A model generated the notes under the pieces. It searched no databases, had not been told where the DNA came from, and saw nothing but the letters and a program-made list of their open reading frames with translations. Shown one piece after another: positions 7,612-14,952 of a stretch of 57,783 nt of DNA (its first letter is position 1; each line of letters starts with the position of its first letter). Source of the stretch: a virus; the IMG/VR virus record IMGVR_UViG_3300043427_004567, positions 1 to 57,783 of that record, one strand, 5' to 3'. The translations under genes were made by a program, and so were the position numbers.

Positions 7612-8214
7612 TTAAATAAACTTAGCAACACCAGTTTGCTGTGATGAGAATGTAATCGTTGTTCTATTCACTGTGTTATGAGTGATTGAAGCTGGCTGAA
7701 CTTCTTGATCATTAATAAACACACGAACATCTGGCTCATATCCTAAAGCATGATCAATAACCCATGTTGTTAAAGCATATGACTGGGTGTGTTCATAAGA
7801 ATAAACTGGTTTAGCATTACCCTCAGTGCTTCCAGAAACCACGAAAACAGTTCCTGTGGCTGGCGAATTTAAACTAACCTGAACAGTATTCTGATCAATG
7901 ATCTCAATTTCATTAGGGATAATAACTTTTTTCAAACTATCAAATACCTGAACTGAAACTGTGCCAGCACGTAAGTTATGTGTTACGGTCCAAGTTGATG
8001 CTGAAGAGGACTGAGTATGCACATAAGATGTGATTTCTCTTGTTAAAGGAACCCAAACAGGAAGGCCGTTTGAGAAACCAACAACAATGTAAACTACGCT
8101 ATCTTTAAAAACAACTTGTCCTAAAACCGGACTAGCTGGAAATGTCTCAATAACTTCCAGGGCCGGGTTTTGTAACTGATTTTTCTGTAAATCTGCGTGG
8201 CCATAAAATTTCAT
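7612..8214 (-). CDS. Two-module fibre-locus protein with N-terminal attachment domain
   Basis: The 200-residue product has an N-terminal domain of about 60 residues (starting MKFYGHADLQKNQLQNPALE) shared almost word for word with the gene at 8259. Two copies of the recurring beta module follow, at about 66-130 (STWTVTHNL) and 140-200 (TTWVIDHAL). The shared N-terminus probably attaches the protein to a common structure, while the modules vary. It ends with the same FSSQQTGVAKFI pattern as the single-module proteins. AAAGGAT precedes the ATG. A tail-fibre role is inferred from the module and the neighbours. Confidence 0.75.
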   Translation of the reverse strand: MKFYGHADLQKNQLQNPALEVIETFPASPVLGQVVFKDSVVYIVVGFSNGLPVWVPLTREITSYVHTQSSSASTWTVTHNLRAGTVSVQVFDSLKKVIIPNEIEIIDQNTVQVSLNSPATGTVFVVSGSTEGNAKPVYSYEHTQSYALTTWVIDHALGYEPDVRVFINDQEVQPASITHNTVNRTTITFSSQQTGVAKFI

Positions 8215-8258
8215 AATTCAATCCTTTAGTTAAAAAGTTGATGACTTTTTATCATATG

Positions 8259-8672
8259 TTATTCGGTTGGTGCCCTATTACCATCAAGACTACCAGTTGC
8301 AACAATTGCTCGGCCTATCATGGCGGAAGAAAGTGTAACTGTTGCTGTTGTTTTACTTGTAAGCTCAATCTCGCTAGGAATTACCATTTTACTATCTTGA
8401 TCGTAGATCTGAATGCTAACAATGTCCGAATTAAGATTATGGGTAATGGTCCATGAAGAGGATGATTCAGCTTGAATATGGATATGTGTTTCTACATCTC
8501 GTGTTAAAGGTACCCAGATTGGATAATTTTGAACATTGACACAGATGTAAACAGTATTACCTTTGAAAATAAGAGAACCAACAACTGGATTGACTGGAAA
8601 TGATGAAATAACTTCCAGTGCTGGATTCTGGAGCTGATTCTTTTGCAGGTTTGCGTTTCCATAAAATTTCAT
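8259..8672 (-). CDS. One-module fibre-locus protein with the same N-terminal attachment domain
   Basis: Residues 1-62 closely match the N-terminus of the 7612 gene (MKFYG-A-LQKNQLQNPALEVI). One beta module follows (SSWTITHNL at about 73-81 to about 130). The C-terminus, GSLDGNRAPTE, stops where the paralogue continues into its second module, so this is a one-module sister copy. AGGA lies before the ATG. A near-consensus late promoter (AATAAATA) lies about 45 bases upstream, after the terminator of the large fibre gene. Confidence 0.75.
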   Translation of the reverse strand: MKFYGNANLQKNQLQNPALEVISSFPVNPVVGSLIFKGNTVYICVNVQNYPIWVPLTRDVETHIHIQAESSSSWTITHNLNSDIVSIQIYDQDSKMVIPSEIELTSKTTATVTLSSAMIGRAIVATGSLDGNRAPTE

Positions 8673-8714
8673 AGCACGGATCCTATTTTGGGCGTAAGGT
8701 ATTTCTTCAGTAGC

Positions 8715-8722
8715 TATTTATT
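8715..8722 (-). promoter_or_regulatory. Possible late promoter AATAAATA
   Basis: On the minus strand this is AATAAATA, one mismatch from TATAAATA. It is placed between the fibre-gene terminator and the ATG at 8672, giving a leader of about 35 bases. The position is right for restarting transcription of the small adhesin genes. Confidence 0.4.
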
Positions 8723-8782
8723 ATGGAATTACTAATTTTCTATTTTATGGGGCAGTTTTTACGTACAACTGGTAAAACATAA

Positions 8783-8811
8783 AAAGGAGAAGAGCAATGC
8801 TCTTCTCCTTT
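8783..8811 (-). terminator. Strong hairpin terminator after the 899-aa fibre gene
   Basis: A 13-bp perfect stem (8783-8795 with 8799-8811) closes a 3-base loop. On the minus strand it is followed by TTTTT. It lies 22 bases after the fibre stop and is one of the strongest hairpins in the window. Confidence 0.85.
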
Positions 8812-8833
8812 CCCTCTACAAAACTACAACCTA

Positions 8834-11533
8834 TTAGGCTGTAGCGATACCCATTACAACAATCTTACATGCAATAGCGGAGTTGAACACAACTGTGAGC
8901 TGTGTTGAGCTGTTGAATGTGATTGATTGTGGGATCACGACTTCGTCGCCAGCATCCACAACTGTTACGTTGCAATACTTCTGGCCAAGGCCATGGGTAA
9001 CAACGTGTGTTGTAGCTGAAGCGCCATCATAGAGATGGAACATCTTGGTTGTACCGAAGGTGTTGTCACCCTTAACTGCGAGGACTTCACCAACTGTAGC
9101 TGTTGAAGCTGTACCAACATCACCGAGGTCACCAAGCTTAACTTGACCCATGAGTGTTGAAGGAGCAACAACTGTCCAGGTGCTACCATCTTTCTGGAGG
9201 AGTGACTTATCAGCACCAGCATCAGCACCGTCAACGTTGGTAAGATCGTCGAGGGAAGCTGCGAGGCTGACAGCGCCAGAAGAAACAGAGAAGAAGTCGC
9301 TGCTGAAGCTTGCGACACCCTTAACTGTTGTTGAAGCATCAGCAACAGAAACTGTAGCTGTTGAGCCGGCTACTGCTGTGGAGATAGCGCCAGAACCCTT
9401 AACATCGAATGAACCACCAAGTGATGTGGCGGCTGAGCCGGTATCACCACCAAATGTCATTGAAGAGTTAGCAAGTTGAGCGTTATCGATACCAGCAGCT
9501 TTCACTGTAACCATACCATCAACAGCAACGGCGAAGTCATCGCTTGAGAACTTAGCGACACCGAGAGCTGCTGTTGTAGCTGTTGCTACTGTGATTACGG
9601 CTGTTGAACCTGTGACAGCAACGTCAACACCTTGAGCGGCAACACCGTCAAATGTGATTGTGCCGCCGAGTGACACTGAACCTGCTGTGCCTTGATCGCC
9701 AGCTAAGCTAACAGCGCTGTTAACAAGCTTAGCATTCTCAATTGAGCCGGCCAACATGGCGTTGGTGACACCGAGAGGAGCGATAGCAAGTTGTGCAGCT
9801 GATGATGTTGAAGCAGCTGAACCGTCAGTTGTCAGTAAGAGACCGCCAGCGGAGTAGAGGTCAAGACCGACTTCGTCAGTTGGGAGCTCTCTAACACCAG
9901 CACCAAGGTTGATGTCAAGAACGTTAGCGTTTTTAGACATACCAACGCCAGCGGTGATCTGACCAGCACCTGTGAACTGAACCCAGCTACCTGTACCTGG
10001 ATAGACATAACCAGTTTCTGTAGCACGATCAAACACGGCCCAACCGTCGACTGGAGCAACACCAGCATCCCATGTGTTAGCAGCTGTAGCAGTGTAGATC
10101 TTATAATCGGTTGTGTTCAAGAAACGGTCGCCTGTTGTAGCTGTTCCTGGCAGTGCGGCACCAACGCTATCAACTGGCTCTTTCCAGGAAAGACCTGAAG
10201 CAACTGAGTCAACATATGACTTGTTTGCAGCATCACCAGCACTTGTTGGAGCGGCCAAGCCTGTCACTTTCTGTGTACCACCGAATGAAAGATCACCGGT
10301 CATGGTATCGCCAGAAACGTTGACATATGTAGCATCAACGAGAGCTGTGATATCGCCTGTTGTAACGGCTGTTGAAGTTGTTACACGGCCATAGGCGTCA
10401 ACAGCAACTTTGCTGAATGCAGCTGAACCAGAGAATGGAACAACAGCGAGGTCAACAAGAATGTCACCAGCGTCTGTACCGGAACCGTTTGTAACAACAA
10501 CGCGATCGGCTGTACCAGCAACATCTTTACCGACCATGGTGCCATCAGCCTTACGGATCATGATGCCATCGTCAGATGTGTTGGCTAAGCTAACAAGTGT
10601 TGCGTCAAGTGACAGGGTGATGTTAGCGCTAACGCCTGTGCCTGAGCTAACAGCAATACCGTCAGAACCGACAACTTCGCGTGTTACAGCTGAACCGTCG
10701 CCTGTACGGACGATAATACCTGTTGTTGACAGACCTTCAAGAGCTGCGAGGTCATTTGCGAGGGCGATTGTTGGGTTACCAGCAACACCGTCAGCATTGG
10801 TGATTGACATGCCAGTTGGGACAACGATTTCACGTGAAGCAAATGTGTCAGCGCCTGTTTGAACGAGAATACCTGTTGATGTTTTATCAGCAAGGGCATC
10901 AAGACCAGCATCATACTTCTGCACGCCTGAATCTGAACCGATTGTGACATCTGTCCAGGTTGAACCGACTAACTTCATTAATGAACCGTCGGCGGCGCCT
11001 GTGAGATCAACATCACCGAGTTGGTCGAGTGAAACTTGACCAGCTAAACCAGCAACAGTAACATCTTCCCACTTACCTGATGTGCTGCTGTACTGGAGTA
11101 AGCCTTTGTCGGCAAGACCAGCAACATCAACGTCATCAAGCTCTGAGAGTTGGTTGTTTGAGTTTGAGTAGATAGCTAACTTGTTGATAGCATCGGTAAA
11201 GCTTGTTGGTGCGCCACCGAGGTCGCTGAATGTGCTGGTGAAACCACCTGCAACGAACGTACCTGTTGATGAAATGCCGGCGCCGAGTGATGTTTCGACA
11301 GCGTCGATTTCAGTCTGAACACCAGTAAGGATTGAAGCATTTGCAACTTTGATCCATGCTGAATCTGTTGAATAATAGAAGCCAGCACCTTCACCACCAG
11401 CACCTGTTTGGTAGATGAAGCGACCAGCTGCGCCTACGGCGAGACCATCAACTGTTGATGTTGTCTCAAGGAACGCGTTCTGAACGCGGCCTGTACCGTC
11501 GGCATTAAAAAGTAAATGACCATTAATTTTCAT
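8834..11533 (-). CDS. Long tail fibre / abundant surface fibre protein, 899 aa
   Basis: The protein is fibre-like. Its short N-terminus MKINGHLLFNADGTGRVQNA resembles the attachment part of the neighbours. It has repeats of the LGDVDLTGAADGSLMK type near both ends, and the classic tail-fibre segment GDAANKSYVDSVASGL in the middle. The last 65 residues form the recurring beta module (VVTHGLGQKYCNV). I use ATG 11533 with GGAG six bases upstream instead of the TTG four codons earlier. Base composition and codon choice are much more GC-rich and uniform than in neighbouring genes and resemble the capsid gene, which suggests high expression. It has its own late promoter, a structured leader and a strong terminator. 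Confidence 0.82.
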   Translation of the reverse strand: MKINGHLLFNADGTGRVQNAFLETTSTVDGLAVGAAGRFIYQTGAGGEGAGFYYSTDSAWIKVANASILTGVQTEIDAVETSLGAGISSTGTFVAGGFTSTFSDLGGAPTSFTDAINKLAIYSNSNNQLSELDDVDVAGLADKGLLQYSSTSGKWEDVTVAGLAGQVSLDQLGDVDLTGAADGSLMKLVGSTWTDVTIGSDSGVQKYDAGLDALADKTSTGILVQTGADTFASREIVVPTGMSITNADGVAGNPTIALANDLAALEGLSTTGIIVRTGDGSAVTREVVGSDGIAVSSGTGVSANITLSLDATLVSLANTSDDGIMIRKADGTMVGKDVAGTADRVVVTNGSGTDAGDILVDLAVVPFSGSAAFSKVAVDAYGRVTTSTAVTTGDITALVDATYVNVSGDTMTGDLSFGGTQKVTGLAAPTSAGDAANKSYVDSVASGLSWKEPVDSVGAALPGTATTGDRFLNTTDYKIYTATAANTWDAGVAPVDGWAVFDRATETGYVYPGTGSWVQFTGAGQITAGVGMSKNANVLDINLGAGVRELPTDEVGLDLYSAGGLLLTTDGSAASTSSAAQLAIAPLGVTNAMLAGSIENAKLVNSAVSLAGDQGTAGSVSLGGTITFDGVAAQGVDVAVTGSTAVITVATATTAALGVAKFSSDDFAVAVDGMVTVKAAGIDNAQLANSSMTFGGDTGSAATSLGGSFDVKGSGAISTAVAGSTATVSVADASTTVKGVASFSSDFFSVSSGAVSLAASLDDLTNVDGADAGADKSLLQKDGSTWTVVAPSTLMGQVKLGDLGDVGTASTATVGEVLAVKGDNTFGTTKMFHLYDGASATTHVVTHGLGQKYCNVTVVDAGDEVVIPQSITFNSSTQLTVVFNSAIACKIVVMGIATA

Positions 11534-11602
11534 ACTTTTCTCCAATGGTTAATTAAAGATTTAATACAGTAAAATGCATTTTATGTATTATGGTATTATG
11601 CT

Positions 11603-11621
11603 GACACGATGATGCCGTGTC
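11603..11621 (-). promoter_or_regulatory. Small hairpin in the fibre-gene leader
   Basis: A 6-bp stem (GACACG/CGTGTC) with a 7-base loop lies in the long untranslated leader of the 899-aa fibre. It is not followed by a T run on the minus strand, so a terminator is unlikely. It may shape the leader RNA. Confidence 0.35.
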
Positions 11622-11630
11622 TTTATATCG

Positions 11631-11662
11631 TTAGATAACATCTAAAACATGTTGTTATCTAA
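11631..11662 (-). promoter_or_regulatory. Inverted repeat in the fibre-gene leader
   Basis: A perfect 10-bp inverted repeat (TTAGATAACA / TGTTATCTAA) encloses 12 bases. It lies between the late promoter at 11733 and the fibre ATG. It could be an RNA hairpin stabilising an abundant message or a protein-binding site. Confidence 0.45.
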
Positions 11663-11732
11663 AAACAAAAGATGAAAGAATTTTAGTCTCATCTAAAGAT
11701 TAAAGATTAAAAGTCATTTCGTCTTGCGTGTA

Positions 11733-11740
11733 TATTTATA
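11733..11740 (-). promoter_or_regulatory. T4-type late promoter TATAAATA
   Basis: An exact TATAAATA on the minus strand, in the gap upstream of the 899-aa fibre gene. It predicts a leader of about 190 bases, much longer than for other late genes here, containing two inverted repeats. Confidence 0.75.
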
Positions 11741-11758
11741 AGTTGGGAAGGGATTTTA

Positions 11759-11992
11759 TTATATTTGGCGGCGTGTTGCAGTAGTTAAAGCTTTAATTGC
11801 TGAATTAAAGGCAACAGGCTCAACTGCCAAATTTCCTAAGTCATAGTCTTCAATAATTTTTTCGTCAACAGAATCAAACACGAAAGTGCCTTTATTTCCG
11901 TTCTTTTCTATTCTGTTTAAGTTAAAACCAAGAACTTTAAGAGTTGCGGCTAGCACGATATCTTGTGTATTTACAGTTCTAATTTTTGTCAT
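11759..11992 (-). CDS. Small phage protein resembling DUF5659
   Basis: The 77-residue product shows the pattern of small phage proteins placed in DUF5659: an N-terminal stretch with LAATLKVLGFNLNRIEK, a beta strand GTFVFDS, and a short C-terminal helix ending KALTTATRRQI. The function of that family is unknown. GAGGT precedes the ATG. It sits alone between the fibre genes, with a short repeat array upstream. The family assignment is from memory of the pattern and is moderate. Confidence 0.6.
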   Translation of the reverse strand: MTKIRTVNTQDIVLAATLKVLGFNLNRIEKNGNKGTFVFDSVDEKIIEDYDLGNLAVEPVAFNSAIKALTTATRRQI

Positions 11993-12059
11993 TTCAGTAC
12001 CTCAGGACCTTTAAATTAAATTTCTTTGGTTTAAGATTCTTCTATTATTTACTTTTTTT

Positions 12060-12092
12060 CAATCTTTTTTCAATCTTTTTTCAATCTTTTTC
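12060..12092. repeat. Three tandem 11-bp repeats with phased A/T tracts
   Basis: CAATCTTTTTT is repeated at 12060, 12071 and 12082 (last base differs). Six-base A tracts spaced 11 bases apart are expected to bend DNA. The array lies between two minus-strand genes, downstream of a late-like TATAAGTA (12093-12100, minus strand). Confidence 0.7.
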
Positions 12093-12111
12093 TACTTATA
12101 ATCAACTAAAA

Positions 12112-12124
12112 GTGTGTAACACAC
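12112..12124. repeat. Short palindrome GTGTGT-A-ACACAC
   Basis: This 13-base inverted repeat starts six bases beyond the stop of the 12130 gene. It is too short and too lacking in a T run to call a terminator; a protein-binding site is possible. Confidence 0.35.
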
Positions 12125-12129
12125 ATGTA

Positions 12130-12729
12130 TTACCCGGTTGTTTCTACGAAAAACTGTAGACGATTCTGCAAGTTCATACCCAATTTCTTGATAATTGCTG
12201 TTGAGCTGCTTGCAGTACCAACAAATCTTGGCGTATTATAATTTTCACGCTGTTGGCGATAATATACTTTGCCAGTTGGATCTGTATAAGCAAAAATAAT
12301 ATCACTGCCGGCTTTGTTAAAATCACGCAAATCATCAACTGCTATTCTGCATGAGGTGGTACCAGTCACAGATAATAACTGATACGCTGCTGGACCGCTG
12401 TTGTAGAACCAAATATTTGATGCTTGGGCTGTTTGAAAAGCCACAATCGCCGAGCCATTTTGGTCAAAGGCGCCAGAACATGTAATAAGATTTGCGATCG
12501 TGCCAGTTGTAGGATAAGTAAAAGCCACAGTTGATGTATTGGTTTTGCGCATTTTAACTTTACCACCATCAATGAATGTTGTCCAATATTGATATTCACG
12601 TCCCTGCGATAGATCGCTGATATTGATCGGTCCAGAGCACACATGTGAAGTAGCAGAATATGCTTGATTCTCAGGCGGTTTGAAAGTTGATACTCGCGGT
12701 GTTGGAGTGATAGCGTTATTTGGAATCAT
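12130..12729 (-). CDS. Putative receptor-contact or tail-fibre accessory protein, 199 aa
   Basis: ATG 12729 is preceded by GGGGGAGAG, which clearly beats the upstream TTG at 12792 that lies inside the preceding gene. The protein is beta-rich. A conserved-looking C-terminal segment, CRIAVDDLRDFNKAGSDIIF, is followed by AYTDPTGKVYYRQQRENY. I have the impression of this DLRD-SDIIFAYT-YRQQRE pattern from phage tail proteins but cannot name a family. It starts one base after the preceding fibre-locus gene ends, so it belongs to the same operon. Host-surface recognition is inferred from context only. Confidence 0.6.
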   Translation of the reverse strand: MIPNNAITPTPRVSTFKPPENQAYSATSHVCSGPINISDLSQGREYQYWTTFIDGGKVKMRKTNTSTVAFTYPTTGTIANLITCSGAFDQNGSAIVAFQTAQASNIWFYNSGPAAYQLLSVTGTTSCRIAVDDLRDFNKAGSDIIFAYTDPTGKVYYRQQRENYNTPRFVGTASSSTAIIKKLGMNLQNRLQFFVETTG

Positions 12730-12730
12730 T

Positions 12731-13651
12731 TTAATCTCTCCCCCACGTTTGGCGGAATGTAATTGAAAAACTATTAGTTGCTGTTTTTGCAATTGGATTA
12801 TTCAAAATAATTTGGTACTTACCTATTCCAGAATTTAGGTAAAATCCTTTGATACCACCGCCGACATTGCCATCTTGTGGTGCGACGACAAAATTTACGT
12901 CACGATAGTATGTGCCTGTTGAATACGTTAAGGGAATTGCTGATTGAACACCACCCCCGTTAAGTGGCACAAAAGTACCAGATGCAACCGTGGCGGTGAT
13001 ATTAGTTAGTGAGGCATCTGTTTGCAAACCATTTAGGAAACAAGCATTTCCGGCAGTATATGAATAACCTGCATTTCCGGCTGCCAATAATCTTGATGTG
13101 TAGGTAAGTGTACTGCCAAGAATTGTAACTGTGCCAGTAGTATCAATCAATGATGGAAAAATCTGCAATCGATAGAAAATAGTAAGTTCGTCTTCAGCGG
13201 CCACTGGGATAGAAGTTGGTGATCCAAACTCATCAGTGATAAGTGCGCGTGACACGAGCTGTCCAGGGTCTGGTACTAAACCAAATCCACCCACACCAAC
13301 TTCAGTAATATTGCCAACAGCTGAACCAACTGGAAATGTCGCGTTGAATGTCCAATTGCCAGAGTAATCACCGCTTGTGCCGTCGTTGAAATAACTTGAT
13401 GATAATTGATTGCCACTATTATCAGCCCGTGCTAAAAAATTTGCAAGTTGTGTGTCATTTGGCGTAACGGGTGTTGTGCCTGTACCAACTTCTATGAAGG
13501 TAAAAACATATCCATAACCAATGGAACCAGACGTGCCGAAGGCGTCAAGACCTTGGTTAAGAATCATATTCTCAAACCAAGGTGTCTCATTTACGTGGCC
13601 ATCTTTGTTCTTGACCGCGATCTTATAATATCCCTTCAGACGTCCTTGCAT
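12731..13651 (-). CDS. Fibre/baseplate-locus structural protein, paralogue of the next gene
   Basis: The 306-residue product begins with a basic beta segment (GYYKIAVKNKDGHVNETPWFENMILNQGLD in sense, residues about 7-36). It continues with a VGTGT motif, a central NITEVGVGG, and SRALITDEFGSP. The same ordered motifs occur in the 297-residue neighbour at 13653, so the two arose by duplication. The N-terminal N-x-IL-x-QGLD plus VGTGT layout is common in minor tail proteins that sit between baseplate and fibres. GAGGAT precedes the ATG, and only one base separates the two paralogues. Confidence 0.7.
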   Translation of the reverse strand: MQGRLKGYYKIAVKNKDGHVNETPWFENMILNQGLDAFGTSGSIGYGYVFTFIEVGTGTTPVTPNDTQLANFLARADNSGNQLSSSYFNDGTSGDYSGNWTFNATFPVGSAVGNITEVGVGGFGLVPDPGQLVSRALITDEFGSPTSIPVAAEDELTIFYRLQIFPSLIDTTGTVTILGSTLTYTSRLLAAGNAGYSYTAGNACFLNGLQTDASLTNITATVASGTFVPLNGGGVQSAIPLTYSTGTYYRDVNFVVAPQDGNVGGGIKGFYLNSGIGKYQIILNNPIAKTATNSFSITFRQTWGRD

Positions 13652-13652
13652 A

Positions 13653-14546
13653 TTATCCTCGTGCCCATGAAAGCTTCACATCAAGTGTAAGCGTTTGTAT
13701 ATTTGTTTTTGGAATCGCGGGGGAGAATGTCATTTGGTAACGATTTAAGCCACCGTAAAGTTGCAAACCGCCAATACCGCCAGCAGCATTCCACATAGAT
13801 GGACTAGCAGTAATTGTGCCAACCAACTCACTTGTACCGGCAACATAAGGAGTTACAGAAAATGCATAAGCATAAGAATCTAAGACTGTACCAGACATAT
13901 CATTATCAGTAATAGGCGCAATTGCTGCATCATTTTCGTATGAGATACAAACAAAATTGTATTGGGCACTATAGAATTGACATGCATAATTAGCCCGTAA
14001 CAATGCTGATTCATAATTATATGTGCTTGTGCCAATTGTGACTGTCCCTGTACTTGTTGCAGTATCAGGAGTGATTGTTAAACGATAATATACGGTCAAT
14101 TGATCCATTGATGTTACGGCAATTGAAACCGGATTTGAATATTGGTCAAGAATTAAGGCACGTGAAAATAGAATTGGTCCGTTAGCACCAATACCAACTT
14201 CTGTGATATTTCCAACTACAGCACCTTGTGCAAATGCAGCATAAATGGTATGTTTTCCTGCATAACTTTCACCCGAACCACCATTTTCATAAGAGCCATA
14301 AGATTCATTAGTTTCTGTGGCAATTGGTGTTTCAAGAGATGTTTGAGATACGTTTGGCGCAGATGTGCCTGTGCCAACTTGCATATATCCACCGTAAGCC
14401 CCGTCCAAAAATGTACTACCAACATTTTCACCAATCAAATCCAATCCTTGGTCAAGGATAAGATTAGGAATCCAATCTGTTTCTTTAGTTGTGCCATCAG
14501 GAGACTTTACGACGAATTTGTACTCTCCTTTCAAAAAATTTTTCAT
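13653..14546 (-). CDS. Fibre/baseplate-locus structural protein, paralogue of the previous gene
   Basis: The 297-residue product shares the motif order of the 12731 gene: GEYKFVVKSPDG, NLILDQGLD, VGTGT, VVGNITEVGIG, FSRALILDQYSNPVSI, LTVYYRLTITP and a closing SW-R. Similarity is strongest in the first 170 residues, and the C-terminal thirds diverge, as expected if the distal part contacts different partners. It starts inside the stop of the short repeat protein before it (ATGA), with GGAG upstream. A role as a minor tail or fibre-linker protein is inferred. Confidence 0.7.
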   Translation of the reverse strand: MKNFLKGEYKFVVKSPDGTTKETDWIPNLILDQGLDLIGENVGSTFLDGAYGGYMQVGTGTSAPNVSQTSLETPIATETNESYGSYENGGSGESYAGKHTIYAAFAQGAVVGNITEVGIGANGPILFSRALILDQYSNPVSIAVTSMDQLTVYYRLTITPDTATSTGTVTIGTSTYNYESALLRANYACQFYSAQYNFVCISYENDAAIAPITDNDMSGTVLDSYAYAFSVTPYVAGTSELVGTITASPSMWNAAGGIGGLQLYGGLNRYQMTFSPAIPKTNIQTLTLDVKLSWARG

Positions 14547-14920
14547 GTTAAATCTCCAGAAATAGGAATAGCGTTGTTGAAGTCTAGTAGTTCTATATCG
14601 CCCTGATTATAAGTGATATATGCGATAGTAGTTTCTAATGTGCCCGTTGTTGGTTCTGCATTGTTAAAACTGATAAGCTCTTCAGTACCTGTATACGAAA
14701 TGTATGAAATACTAGTTTCTAATGTGCCAGTTGTGGGTTCTGCATTATTGAATGTCATCAACTCTTCTGTTCCCGTGTATGACAAATATGTAATACTAGT
14801 TTCTAATGTGCCAGTTGTTGGTTCTGCATTGCTAAAACTGATATTGTCAGTCATTGTTGGTAAAAGAAATGATGACACTATCGGCGGATTTTGAACTGTT
14901 AGATTATCAGTTTCTGCCAA
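14543..14920 (-). CDS. 28-residue-repeat protein without a credible start; probably the -1 frame extension of the gene upstream
   Basis: The open frame encodes three near-identical 28-residue units (for example ISFSNAEPTTGTLETSITYL) plus a degenerate fourth. The only starts are TTG 14920 and an internal ATG at codon 23, and neither has a Shine-Dalgarno sequence, unlike nearly all genes in this locus. The frame stays open upstream to 14956, where it meets the T9 run that ends the 14953 gene. A -1 slip on that run would produce one 286-residue protein: an N-terminal domain, a beta module, a Pro-rich linker and the repeats. The stop overlaps the next ATG by four bases. The alternatives are a base-call error in the homopolymer or non-canonical TTG initiation. 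Confidence 0.6.
   Translation of the reverse strand: MAETDNLTVQNPPIVSSFLLPTMTDNISFSNAEPTTGTLETSITYLSYTGTEELMTFNNAEPTTGTLETSISYISYTGTEELISFNNAEPTTGTLETTIAYITYNQGDIELLDFNNAIPISGDLT
14630..14850. repeat. 84-bp tandem repeat inside the repeat protein
   Basis: The phrase TTTCTAATGTGCC recurs at 14632, 14716 and 14800, an exact 84-base (28-codon) period. Similarity continues through GGTTCTGCATT. It is an in-frame coding repeat, so copy number could vary without breaking the frame. Confidence 0.85.
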
Positions 14921-14952
14921 TGGATATAGTGCTGAAGTAAAATACGAACTAG

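Noticed and set aside
10410-10862. 150-codon open frame on the plus strand inside the 899-aa fibre gene (also 9150-9479 and 10113-10394)
   Set aside because: These are shadow frames produced by the strong codon bias of the fibre gene. They have no Shine-Dalgarno and no protein-like pattern.
14630-14850. Regular repeats that could suggest a CRISPR array
   Set aside because: The repeats are continuous 84-base in-frame coding units without unique spacers, so they are protein repeats.
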